A stretch of 64,000 nt of DNA from Pristionchus mayeri (lineage: Eukaryota; Nematoda; Chromadorea; Rhabditida; Neodiplogasteridae), in the NCBI GenBank assembly GCA_036245805.1, contig BTRK01000004.1, positions 4,092,001-4,156,000 of the forward strand, given 5' to 3'. Both the position numbers and the translations under genes were made by a program. The notes under the pieces are model-generated. The model searched no databases. It worked only from the letters and a program-made list of their open reading frames with translations, and had not been told where the DNA came from. Positions 39,535 through 50,268 of this stretch are shown one piece after another (the stretch's first letter is position 1; every line of letters begins with the position of its first letter).

Positions 39535-41090
39535 TACTGAACTGGAAGGGGATGGGGGGTGCAGTCACTTGTAGGTCGTTGACGCACTTGGGGTGTCTAG
39601 TGATCTGGACGTAGGTGGGGTGCTGTCACTTGTAGGTCGTTGACGCACTTGGGTGTCTACTGATCTGGATGCTGTTACTTTTGGATCGTTGACGCATTTG
39701 GGGTGTCTACTGAACTGGATGGAGATGGGGTGCTGCCACTTGTAGGTCGTTGACGCACTTGGGGTGTCTACTGATCTGGATGGAAGGAGATGGGGGGGGG
39801 GGGTGCAGTCACTTGTAGGTCGTTGACGCATTTGGGGTGTCTACTGAACTGGATGGAGATGGGGTGCTGCCACTTGTAGGTCGTTGACGCACTTGGGGTG
39901 TCTAATGATCTGGACGTAGATTGGGGTGCTGTTACTTTTGGATCGTTGGTGCACTTGAGGTGTCTACTGATCTAGATGGAGATGGGGTGCTGCCACTTGT
40001 AGGTCGTTGACGCACTTGGGGTGTCTACTGATCTGGACGTAGATTGGGGTGCTGTTACTTTTGGATCGTTGGTGCACTTGAGGTGTCTAGTGATCTGGAA
40101 GGAGATGGGGGGTGCAGTCACTTGTAGGTCGTTGACGCACTTGGGGTGTCTAGTGATCTGGACGTAGGTGGGGTGCTGTCACTTGTAGGTCGTTGACGCA
40201 CTTGGGTGTCTACTGATCTGGATGCTGTTACTTTTGGATCGTTGACGCATTTGGGGTGTCTACTGAACTGGAAGGGGATGGGGTGCAGTCACTTGTAGGT
40301 CGTTGACGCACTTGGGGTGTCTAGTGATCTGGACGTAGGTGGGGTGCTGTCACTTGTAGGTCGTTGACGCACTTGGGTGTCTACTGATCTGGATGCTGTT
40401 ACTTTTGGATCGTTGACGCATTTGGGGTGTCTACTGAACTGGATGGAGATGGGGTGCTGCCACTTGTAGGTCGTTGACGCACTTGGGGTGTCTACTGATC
40501 TGGATGGAAGGAGATGGGGGGGGGGGGTGCAGTCACTTGTAGGTCGTTGACGCATTTGGGGTGTCTACTGAACTGGATGGAGATGGGGTGCTGCCACTTG
40601 TAGGTCGTTGACGCACTTGGGGTGTCTAATGATCTGGACGTAGATTGGGGTGCTGTTACTTTTGGATCGTTGGTGCACTTGAGGTGTCTACTGATCTAGA
40701 TGGAGATGGGGTGCTGCCACTTGTAGGTCGTTGACGCACTTGGGGTGTCTACTGATCTGGACGTAGATTGGGGTGCTGTTACTTTTGGATCGTTGGTGCA
40801 CTTGAGGTGTCTAGTGATCTGGAAGGAGATGGGGGGTGCAGTCACTTGTAGGTCGTTGACGCACTTGGGGTGTCTAGTGATCTGGACGTAGGTGGGGTGC
40901 TGTCACTTGTAGGTCGTTGACGCACTTGGGTGTCTACTGATCTGGATGCTGTTACTTTTGGATCGTTGACGCATTTGGGGTGTCTACTGAACTGGAAGGG
41001 GATGGGGTGCAGTCACTTGTAGGTCGTTGACGCACTTGGGGTGTCTAGTGATCTGGACGTAGGTGGGGTGCTGTCACTTGTAGGTCGTTG
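39535..41090. repeat. Higher-order repeat, 724 bp x 2 plus a partial copy
   Basis: About 39,535-40,258 is repeated at 40,259-40,982, with a partial third copy that diverges near 41,090 (TTGAAG against TTGACG). The unit includes shortened monomers reading CACTTGGGTGTC, which lack one G and are common only in the right-hand domain of the array. Confidence 0.78.
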
Positions 41091-42214
41091 AAGCACTTGG
41101 GGTGTCTACTGATCTGGAAGGAGATGGGGGGTGCAGTCACTTGTAGGTCGTTGACGCACTTGGGGTGTCTAGTGATCTGGACGTAGGTGGGGTGCTGTCA
41201 CTTGTAGGTCGTTGACGCACTTGGGTGTCTACTGATCTGGATGCTGTTACTTTTGGATCGTTGACGCATTTGGGGTGTCTACTGAACTGGATGGAGATGG
41301 GGTGCTGCCACTTGTAGGTCGTTGACGCACTTGAGGTGTCTACTGATCTGGACGGAGGTTGGGGTGCTGTCACTTGTAGGTGGTTGACGCACTTGGGGTG
41401 TCTACTGAACTGGAAGGGGATGGGGGGTGCAGTCACTTGTAGGTCGTTGACGCACTTGGGGTGTCTAGTGATCTGGACGTAGGTGGGGTGCTGTCACTTG
41501 TAGGTCGTTGACGCACTTGGGTGTCTACTGATCTGGATAATGTTACTTTTGGATCGTTGACGCATTTGGGGTGTCTACTGAACTGGATGGAGATGGGGTG
41601 CTGCCACTTGTAGGTCGTTGACGCACTTGGGGTGTCTACTGATCTGGATGGAAGGAGATGGGGGGGGGGTGCAGTCACTTGTAGGTCGTTGACGCATTTG
41701 GGGTGTCTACTGAACTGGATGGAGATGGGGTGCTGCCACTTGTAGGTCGTTGACGCACTTGGGGTGTCTAATGATCTGGACGTAGATTGGGGTGCTGTTA
41801 CTTTTGGATCGTTGGTGCACTTGAGGTGTCTACTGATCTAGATGGAGATGGGGTGCTGCCACTTGTAGGTCGTTGACGCACTTGGGGTGTCTACTGATCT
41901 GGACGTAGATTGGGGTGCTGTTACTTTTGGATCGTTGGTGCACTTGAGGTGTCTAGTGATCTGGACGTAGGTGGGGTGCTGTCACTTGTAGGTCGTTGAA
42001 GCACTTGGGGTGTTTACTGATCTGGAAGGAGATGGGGGGTGCAGTCACTTGTAGGTCGTTGACGCACTTGGGGTGTCTACTGATCTGGATGCTGTTACTT
42101 TTGGATCGTTGGTGCACTTGAGGTGTTTACTGATCTAGATGGAGATGTGGGTGCTGCCACTTGTAGGTCGTTGACGCACTTGAGGTGTCTACTGATCTGG
42201 ACGGAGGTGGGGGT

Positions 42215-44520
42215 GCTGTCACTTGTAGGTCGTTGACGCACTTGGGGTGTCTAGTGATCTGGACGTAGATTGGGGTGCTGTTACTTTTGGATCGTTGGTG
42301 CACTTGGGGTGTCTACGGAACTGGAAGGGGATGGGGGGTGCAGTCACTTGTAGGTCGTTGACGCACTTGGGGTGTCTAGTGATCTGGACGTAGGTGGGGT
42401 GCAGTCACTTTTAGGTCGTTGACGCACTTGGGGTGTCTACTGATCTGGACGTAGATTGGGGTGCTGTTACTTTTGGATCGTTGGTGCACTTGAGGTGTCT
42501 ACTGATCTAGATGGAGATGGGGTGCTGCCACTTGTAGGTCGTTGACGCACTTGGGGTGTCTAGTGATCTGGACGTAGATTGGGGTGCTGTTACTTTTGGA
42601 TCGTTGGTGCACTTGGGGTGTCTACGGAACTGGAAGGGGATGGGTGGTGCAGTCACTTGTAGGTCGTTGACGCACTTGGGGTGTCTAGTGATCTGGACGT
42701 AGGTGGGGTGCAGTCACTTTTAGGTCGTTGACGCACTTGGGGTGTCTACTGATCTGGACGTAGATTGGGGTGCTGTTACTTTTGGATCGTTGGTGCACTT
42801 GAGGTGTCTACTGATCTAGATGGAGATGGGGTGCAGTCACTTGTAGGTCGTTGACGCACTTGGGGTGTCTAGTGATCTGGACGTAGGTGGGGTGCTGTCA
42901 CTTGTAGGTCGTTGAAGCACTTGGGGTGTCTACTGATCTGGAAGGAGATGGGGGGTGCAGTCACTTGTAGGTCGTTGACGCACTTGGGGTGTCTAGTGAT
43001 CTGGACGTAGGTGGGGTGCAGTCACTTTTAGGTCGTTGACGCACTTGGGGTGTCTACTGATCTGGACGTAGATTGGGGTGCTGTTACTTTTGGATCGTTG
43101 GTGCACTTGAGGTGTCTACTGATCTAGATGGAGATGGGGTGCAGTCACTTGTAGGTCGTTGACGCACTTGGGGTGTCTAGTGATCTGGACGTAGGTGGGG
43201 TGCTGTCACTTGTAGGTCGTTGAAGCACTTGGGGTGTCTACTGATCTGGAAGGAGATGGGGGGTGCAGTCACTTGTAGGTCGTTGACGCACTTGGGGTGT
43301 CTAGTGATCTGGACGTAGGTGGGGTGCAGTCACTTTTAGGTCGTTGACGCACTTGGGGTGTCTACTGATCTGGACGTAGATTGGGGTGCTGTTACTTTTG
43401 GATCGTTGGTGCACTTGAGGTGTCTACTGATCTAGATGGAGATGGGGTGCTGCCACTTGTAGGTCGTTGACGCACTTGGGGTGTCTAGTGATCTGGACGT
43501 AGATTGGGGTGCTGTTACTTTTGGATCGTTGGTGCACTTGGGGTGTCTACGGAACTGGAAGGGGATGGGTGGTGCAGTCACTTGTAGGTCGTTGACGCAC
43601 TTGGGGTGTCTAGTGATCTGGACGTAGGTGGGGTGCAGTCACTTTTAGGTCGTTGACGCACTTGGGGTGTCTACTGATCTGGACGTAGATTGGGGTGCTG
43701 TTACTTTTGGATCGTTGGTGCACTTGAGGTGTCTACTGATCTAGATGGAGATGGGGTGCAGTCACTTGTAGGTCGTTGACGCACTTGGGGTGTCTAGTGA
43801 TCTGGACGTAGGTGGGGTGCTGTCACTTGTAGGTCGTTGAAGCACTTGGGGTGTCTACTGATCTGGAAGGAGATGGGGGGTGCAGTCACTTGTAGGTCGT
43901 TGACGCACTTGGGGTGTCTAGTGATCTGGACGTAGGTGGGGTGCAGTCACTTTTAGGTCGTTGACGCACTTGGGGTGTCTACTGATCTGGACGTAGATTG
44001 GGGTGCTGTTACTTTTGGATCGTTGGTGCACTTGAGGTGTCTACTGATCTAGATGGAGATGGGGTGCTGCCACTTGTAGGTCGTTGACGCACTTGGGGTG
44101 TCTAGTGATCTGGACGTAGATTGGGGTGCTGTTACTTTTGGATCGTTGGTGCACTTGGGGTGTCTACGGAACTGGAAGGGGATGGGTGGTGCAGTCACTT
44201 GTAGGTCGTTGACGCACTTGGGGTGTCTAGTGATCTGGACGTAGGTGGGGTGCAGTCACTTTTAGGTCGTTGACGCACTTGGGGTGTCTACTGATCTGGA
44301 CGTAGATTGGGGTGCTGTTACTTTTGGATCGTTGGTGCACTTGAGGTGTCTACTGATCTAGATGGAGATGGGGTGCAGTCACTTGTAGGTCGTTGACGCA
44401 CTTGGGGTGTCTAGTGATCTGGACGTAGGTGGGGTGCTGTCACTTGTAGGTCGTTGAAGCACTTGGGGTGTCTACTGATCTGGAAGGAGATGGGGGGTGC
44501 AGTCACTTGTAGGTCGTTGA
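42215..44520. repeat. Higher-order repeat, 308-309 bp, about 7.5 copies
   Basis: A diagnostic monomer starting GCAGTCACTTTTAGG occurs at 42,401, 42,710, 43,018, 43,326, 43,635, 43,943 and 44,252, a spacing of 308 or 309 bp (five monomers). Two subtypes of the unit are intermixed. One contains CTACGGAACTGGAAGGGG, the other TTGAAGCACTTGG. This is the most regular part of the array. Confidence 0.9.
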
Positions 44521-47500
44521 CGCACTTGGGGTGTCTAGTGATCTGGACGTAGGTGGGGTGCTGTCACTTGTAGGTCGTTGACGCACTTGGGTGTCTACTG
44601 ATCTGGATGCTGTTACTTTTGGATCGTTGACGCATTTGGGGTGTCTACTGAACTGGATGGAGATGGGGTGCTGCCACTTGTAGGTCGTTGACGCACTTGA
44701 GGTGTCTACTGATCTGGACGGAGGTTGGGGTGCTGTCACTTGTAGGTCGTTGACGCACTTGGGTGTCTACTGATCTGGATGCTGTTACTTTTGGATCGTT
44801 GACGCATTTGGGGTGTCTACTGAACTGGATGGAGATTGGGGTGCTGTTACTTTTGGATCGTTGGTGCACTTGAGGTGTCTACTGATCTAGATGGAGATGG
44901 GGTGCAGTCACTTGTAGGTCGTTGACGCACTTGGGGTGTCTAGTGATCTGGACGTAGGTGGGGTGCTGTCACTTGTAGGTCGTTGACGCACTTGGGGTGT
45001 CTAATGATCTGGACGTAGATTGGGGTGCTGTTACTTTTGGATCGTTGGTGCACTTGAGGTGTCTACTGATCTAGATGGAGATGGGGTGCTGCCACTTGTA
45101 GGTCGTTGACGCACTTGGGGTGTCTACTGATCTGGACGTAGATGGGGGTGCTGTTACTTTTGGATCGTTGGTGCACTTGAGGTGTCTACTGATCTAGATG
45201 GAGATGGGGTGCTGCCACTTGTAGGTCGTTGACGCACTTGGGGTGTCTAGTGATCTGGACGTAGATTGGGGTGCTGTTACTTTTGGATCGTTGGTGCACT
45301 TGGGGTGTCTACGGAACTGGAAGGGGATGGGGGGTGCAGTCACTTGTAGGTCGTTGACGCACTTGGGGTGTCTAGTGATCTGGACGTAGGTGGGGTGCAG
45401 TCACTTTTAGGTCGTTGACGCACTTGGGGTGTCTACTGATCTGGACGTAGATTGGGGTGCTGTTACTTTTGGATCGTTGGTGCACTTGAGGTGTCTACTG
45501 ATCTAGATGGAGATGGGGTGCAGTCACTTGTAGGTCGTTGACGCACTTGGGGTGTCTAGTGATCTGGACGTAGGTGGGGTGCTGTCACTTGTAGGTCGTT
45601 GAAGCACTTGGGGTGTCTACTGATCTGGAAGGAGATGGGGGGTGCAGTCACTTGTAGGTCGTTGACGCACTTGGGGTGTCTAGTGATCTGGACGTAGGTG
45701 GGGTGCTGTCACTTGTAGGTCGTTGACGCACTTGGGTGTCTACTGATCTGGATGCTGTTACTTTTGGATCGTTGACGCATTTGGGGTGTCTACTGAACTG
45801 GATGGAGATGGGGTGCTGCCACTTGTAGGTCGTTGACGCACTTGAGGTGTCTACTGATCTGGACGGAGGTTGGGGTGCTGTCACTTGTAGGTGGTTGACG
45901 CACTTGGGGTGTCTACTGAACTGGAAGGGGATGGGGGGTGCAGTCACTTGTAGGTCGTTGACGCACTTGGGGTGTCTAGTGATCTGGACGTAGGTGGGGT
46001 GCTGTCACTTGTAGGTCGTTGACGCACTTGGGTGTCTACTGATCTGGATGCTGTTACTTTTGGATCGTTGACGCATTTGGGGTGTCTACTGAACTGGATG
46101 GAGATGGGGTGCTGCCACTTGTAGGTCGTTGACGCACTTGGGGTGTCTACTGATCTAGATGGAGATGGGGTGCTGCCACTTGTAGGTCGTTGACGCACTT
46201 GGGGTGTCTAGTGATCTGGACGTAGATTGGGGTGCTGTTACTTTTGGATCGTTGGTGCACTTGGGGTGTCTACGGAACTGGAAGGGGATGGGGGGTGCAG
46301 TCACTTGTAGGTCGTTGACGCACTTGGGGTGTCTAGTGATCTGGACGTAGGTGGGGTGCAGTCACTTTTAGGTCGTTGACGCACTTGGGGTGTCTACTGA
46401 TCTGGACGTAGATTGGGGTGCTGTTACTTTTGGATCGTTGGTGCACTTGAGGTGTCTACTGATCTAGATGGAGATGGGGTGCAGTCACTTGTAGGTCGTT
46501 GACGCACTTGGGGTGTCTAGTGATCTGGACGTAGGTGGGGTGCTGTCACTTTTGGATCGTTGGTGCACTTGAGGTGTCTACTGATCTAGATGGAGATGGG
46601 GTGCAGTCACTTGTAGGTCGTTGACGCACTTGGGGTGTCTAGTGATCTGGACGTAGGTGGGGTGCTGTCACTTGTAGGTCGTTGAAGCACTTGGGGTGTC
46701 TACTGATCTGGAAGGAGATGGGGGGTGCAGTCACTTGTAGGTCGTTGACGCACTTGGGGTGTCTAGTGATCTGGACGTAGGTGGGGTGCTGTCACTTGTA
46801 GGTCGTTGGCGCACTTGGGTGTCTACTGATCTGGATGCTGTTACTTTTGGATCGTTGACGCATTTGGGGTGTCTACTGAACTGGATGGAGATGGGGTGCT
46901 GCCACTTGTAGGTCGTTGACGCACTTGAGGTGTCTACTGATCTGGACGGAGGTTGGGGTGCTGTCACTTGTAGGTGGTTGACGCACTTGGGGTGTCTACT
47001 GAACTGGAAGGGGATGGGGGGTGCAGTCACTTGTAGGTCGTTGACGCACTTGGGGTGTCTAGTGATCTGGACGTAGGTGGGGTGCTGTCACTTGTAGGTC
47101 GTTGACGCACTTGGGTGTCTACTGATCTGGATGCTGTTACTTTTGGATCGTTGACGCATTTGGGGTGTCTACTGAACTGGATGGAGATGGGGTGCTGCCA
47201 CTTGTAGGTCGTTGACGCACTTGGGGTGTCTACTGATCTGGATGGAAGGAGATGGGGGGGGGGTGCAGTCACTTGTAGGTCGTTGACGCATTTGGGGTGT
47301 CTACTGAACTGGATGGAGATGGGGTGCTGCCACTTGTAGGTCGTTGACGCACTTGGGGTGTCTAATGATCTGGACGTAGATTGGGGTGCTGTTACTTTTG
47401 GATCGTTGGTGCACTTGAGGTGTCTACTGATCTAGATGGAGATGGGGTGCTGCCACTTGTAGGTCGTTGACGCACTTGGGGTGTCTACTGATCTGGACGT

Positions 47501-49420
47501 AGGTGGGGTGCTGTTACTTTTGGATCGTTGACGCACTTGGGGTGTCTACTGATCTGGACGTAGGTGGGGTGCTGTCACTTTTGGATCGTTGATGCATTTG
47601 GGGGTGAAGGATGATTTCGGGTGAGGGGGTGAGGGATAAGCATGGTAGGAACTCCCAGCTTGTATGATATTAATTTTCTCCTTTCAGCTTTTGTCGTCTG
47701 CTTCCGACGGCTGTCAGCCTCTCGCCCTTCGAACAGTCGCCCGCTCCTCCCTTCATATTGCCTCTCGTCATCGGCACACACTACCATCTCCCTTTCACTC
47801 ATTTCCCGCTTCCTGTTTTCTCTGCCCAGAGGGCTCTATCGTTCTGTTTCCGTGTTTTTGTACGTGCAGGAGCCGAAGCGCTCCTGCAGTACCATGTGGG
47901 GACAGTGTGTGGACATGGCATGGTGCCCATGAAAGGTAGGAATGCACGGGAGACACGGAATGAGAATGGTTGTGGAGATCGTGGGAAATATCTCGAAGAG
48001 AGAAGGGTGGAGTGTTAGAAGAGAGATGGGATAGGCGGGTTAGTGAGGGAGAAGTGGGTGGGAGTGAGTGGTCGGATGCGAATATCCAGCTTCTGGTTGC
48101 GGTGGTTCGCTCATAGTGGGAGTGAATCCATGGGTGTCTGTAATTGTGCTGTTGTGTGTCTCCATCGTGAGTACGGAAGGTCTACAGCTACAATGCTGGC
48201 CCGGGCTTCTCAGTTTACTCTCTGTTTTGATCGAGAGTATCCTGCCCAGCCTGGACTAGTACGGCGCCTGGTCATCCCGAAAACGATGGCAGGGAAATCT
48301 TTACAATGAACACAGGGGAAAGATGACATGAATAGTATGGAGACATCCCTGGAAGGCTGAACGAAAGGGGGAAGGAGGGGGGGTGATCGTTGCGCTAGAC
48401 TGCTTTCTACCTAACGGCTGGACGCGGGACAGAAGATCTGTCCAATTCCTGGATTAGACCTACAATCTAATTAGAACGACAAAGGAGATGCGGGACATGC
48501 GTATTATAAGCAATCAAGACAAAGCGGAATGTGGGTAGTGCAGAGAAGGGTCCGGGTGACAGTAGGGGCTGACTGTACAACAGAAGAGACAACGATTAAG
48601 TGCAAGGATATAGCGATAGGTCATGTTTCAATGAAAGTGACCTACCCACTTCCAGCAAAGAAGTGGAAGGGAAGGAAGCCATAGAGAGGCTGGAAGGCGT
48701 AGGTGACAGACGACTAGAAGACTGGAACTGATGACAGGGTTGGGGGGTCTTCCAAGTCTCAACCTAGTCGTGCCGTGTAAACTCAACTCAAACACGGCCA
48801 CCAGGAGAGAAGAAAACGCGAATTGGGAGGGAAAGGGTTACGTGATGGCTCGAAGACGACGACTGGACGGTAGTGGCGATAGGCGCCTGAACGACTAAGG
48901 CGATGAAGATGGGGAGGGGAGGAGTGGAGATACAACGAACGACTGGATGGTTCTTCAGCCTCTCGATTAGCAATTCGGGGCGGATGAGGATTGGTGACAA
49001 TGAATAACAGGGGAGGGGAGGGTGGGGCAAGGATAGGTCAGAGGGAGAGGGAGGGGGTAAATAGACAAGAGACTGAGGAGCACAAAGGATGGTGAGTACC
49101 AAACGAAGGCTCCTCCTCACGGTGGCACTAGATCGTATGATTACCGCGGGTGAAAACCAAAAATAGTAACCATCTCCACCATTTTCACAGGCGATTGTCA
49201 ACGGTTGTCAACACGGTCAAGGATCATTTTCGCTGCACAAGAGTCATTCGTTCTCAGACCAAGTGCCCTCATGAGGAACGGAGAGAAAAAAAGGAAGAGA
49301 CAAGACAGACGTAGGACAAGGGATGGGGAGAAGTGAGGGCATGGGTGAACCTCTCAGAGGATGACACAATTCCTCTCTCTTAATCCTCGAATCCCGAACA
49401 ACTCGCTCGTGGTGCTAAAT

Positions 49421-49528
49421 CGGATGAGAACCAAAAAACGGACCATTTCCGGTATTTTAAGAATACGTTAGTACAAAAATGACTCTGCGAAAACACTGGA
49501 TAAGGGTTCGCTTTTTGGTCCTCATCCG
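49421..49528. repeat. Short inverted repeat, 20-bp arms
   Basis: CGGATGAGAACCAAAAAACG at 49,421-49,440 is matched, with two mismatches, by the reverse complement of 49,509-49,528. The arms enclose about 68 bp. A related GGTGAAAACCAAAAAT motif lies near 49,150. This could be the remains of a small palindromic transposon, but no target duplication is clear. Confidence 0.4.
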
Positions 49529-49574
49529 CGCAAGTGGCTCGCCTTCTCTAGCCATCCGCTGTATTGCGACCATG

Positions 49575-49925
49575 ACATGAAGAACGATTAGACGAGAATC
49601 AGAAAATACAAAAATATGACGAAACAAGCTCATCAGGGCATCCTACTCGTTGTGCCTCCTCTTCCCTTCCCTTCTGCTCGCGAGTCTCCAACATATTCAC
49701 TTCAGTCGATGCGACTTCACTTCTCAAATTTGCTGCTGTGACCCTTCCTCTTCCATGGAAGCTGGCATGAGATCGGCTGCCGGGAGTGAAAACCACTCAA
49801 GCAGAGACCGCTATAAAGTGACCCTGACAAGGGAAGGAATTAGACGAGAATCAGACATTGCAAAATGTTATGAAACAAACTCATCTGAGAAACACTAGTC
49901 GTGGTCCCTCCTCCCTCTCGGCTCC
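49575..49925. repeat. Diverged direct repeat, offset about 252 bp
   Basis: GACGAGAATCAGA occurs at 49,591 and 49,843, followed in both by a related stretch (ATGACGAAACAAGCTCATC and ATGAAACAAACTCATC, then CTCGT or AGTCGTG and a CCTCCT run). The flank before the motif is also similar. The copies are clearly related but old. Confidence 0.5.
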
Positions 49926-50077
49926 CTCGTTCGTCGATGATGTCATCAGTGAAGAAGACCTGCAAAAAGAATAAACATCACCAAACACGCAAAATGGAAA
50001 AAGGCATTAATCTTCTCCCTCCTGTAGACCTGCCGGCACTTTTCGACGTTGACACATTTTTAGCTTTACTCTAACTA

Positions 50078-50108
50078 TTAGGTTGATGCAAAAGTTTCTG
50101 ACTTTCGA
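50078..50108 (+). mobile_element. Solitary mariner-type terminus
   Basis: After a TA dinucleotide the sequence reads TTAGGTTGATGCAAAAGTTT. From knowledge of the family, this closely resembles mariner terminal inverted repeats of the Hsmar1 type (TTAGGTTGGTGCAAAAGT). I found no matching opposite terminus in the next several kilobases. It is probably one end of an older element, now truncated, lying 97 bp outside the intact mariner. The two elements are of different families, since their termini differ. Confidence 0.45.
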
Positions 50109-50204
50109 AGTTTTTTTCGGCGTATTTCGACTACATGTCATTCCTTCATGGTTTTAGTAAAGGGCTTATAAGTAGACTACAATAGTATGGTTAAATCGAA
50201 TATA

Positions 50205-50231
50205 TTGGGGTGTCCGGAAAGTTCGTATAAT
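50205..50231. repeat. Mariner terminal inverted repeat, transposase 3' side
   Basis: This 27-bp terminus is an exact inverted match of 51,420-51,446. It abuts TA at 50,203-50,204. Confidence 0.93.
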
Positions 50232-50268
50232 TTTTTGTTTTTATTTTTTATTCAATGCTTTACAATTC

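Larger units (their letters stand above)
1..47606. repeat. Satellite DNA array, about 61-63 bp monomer
   Basis: An uninterrupted tandem array fills the first three quarters of the window. The shared core is GCACTTGGGGTGTCT. Class A monomers carry CACTTGTAGGTCGTTGACGC. Class B monomers carry TTACTTTTGGATCGTTGGTG. Class C joins a B-like start to GACGCATTTGGGG. Monomers end in interchangeable tails: CGTAGATTGGGGTGCT, CGTAGGTGGGGTGCA, AGGAGATGGGGGGTGCA, or a poly-G tail. A and B often alternate, giving a 123-bp dimer (for example TTAC near 4,330 and 4,453). At about 62 bp each there are roughly 760 monomers. The + strand is G/T-rich and C-poor. The array starts before the window and decays at the right edge into hybrid monomers. 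No unique sequence or transposon interrupts it. Centromeric, subtelomeric or heterochromatic roles cannot be told apart from sequence. Confidence 0.98.
47607..50077. other. Unique flank of the satellite, no recognised gene
   Basis: The satellite ends within GATGCATTTGGGGG near 47,606 and unique sequence follows. Open frames of 60-140 codons occur on both strands (for example 47,642-47,932 plus and 48,788-49,201 minus). They overlap one another, are low in complexity (Ser, Pro, Leu-rich) and match no family I recognise. A good splice-acceptor-like sequence, TTTTCTCCTTTCAG, ends near 47,687, so an exon of an unseen gene cannot be excluded. No RNA gene or promoter is evident. Confidence 0.5.

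Noticed and set aside
1..47606. Dozens of 60-160 codon open frames on both strands with His-Pro-Lys-Cys or Thr-His-Leu-Gly-Cys-Leu repeats
   Set aside because: They are translations of the 63-bp satellite period. They share no start context, break at each 61- or 62-bp monomer and occur on both strands at once.
1..47606. CRISPR array or protein-coding minisatellite
   Set aside because: There are no unique spacers between the repeats; the whole monomer is repeated. The host is eukaryotic.
47642..48018. Three overlapping plus-strand frames after the satellite edge
   Set aside because: They overlap in different frames and none shows family motifs. Only the acceptor-like TTTCTCCTTTCAG hints at an exon.
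48788..49201. 137-codon minus-strand open frame
   Set aside because: It is Ser/Pro/Leu-rich and of low complexity, has no recognisable domain and lies in purine-rich flanking DNA. Length alone does not support a gene.
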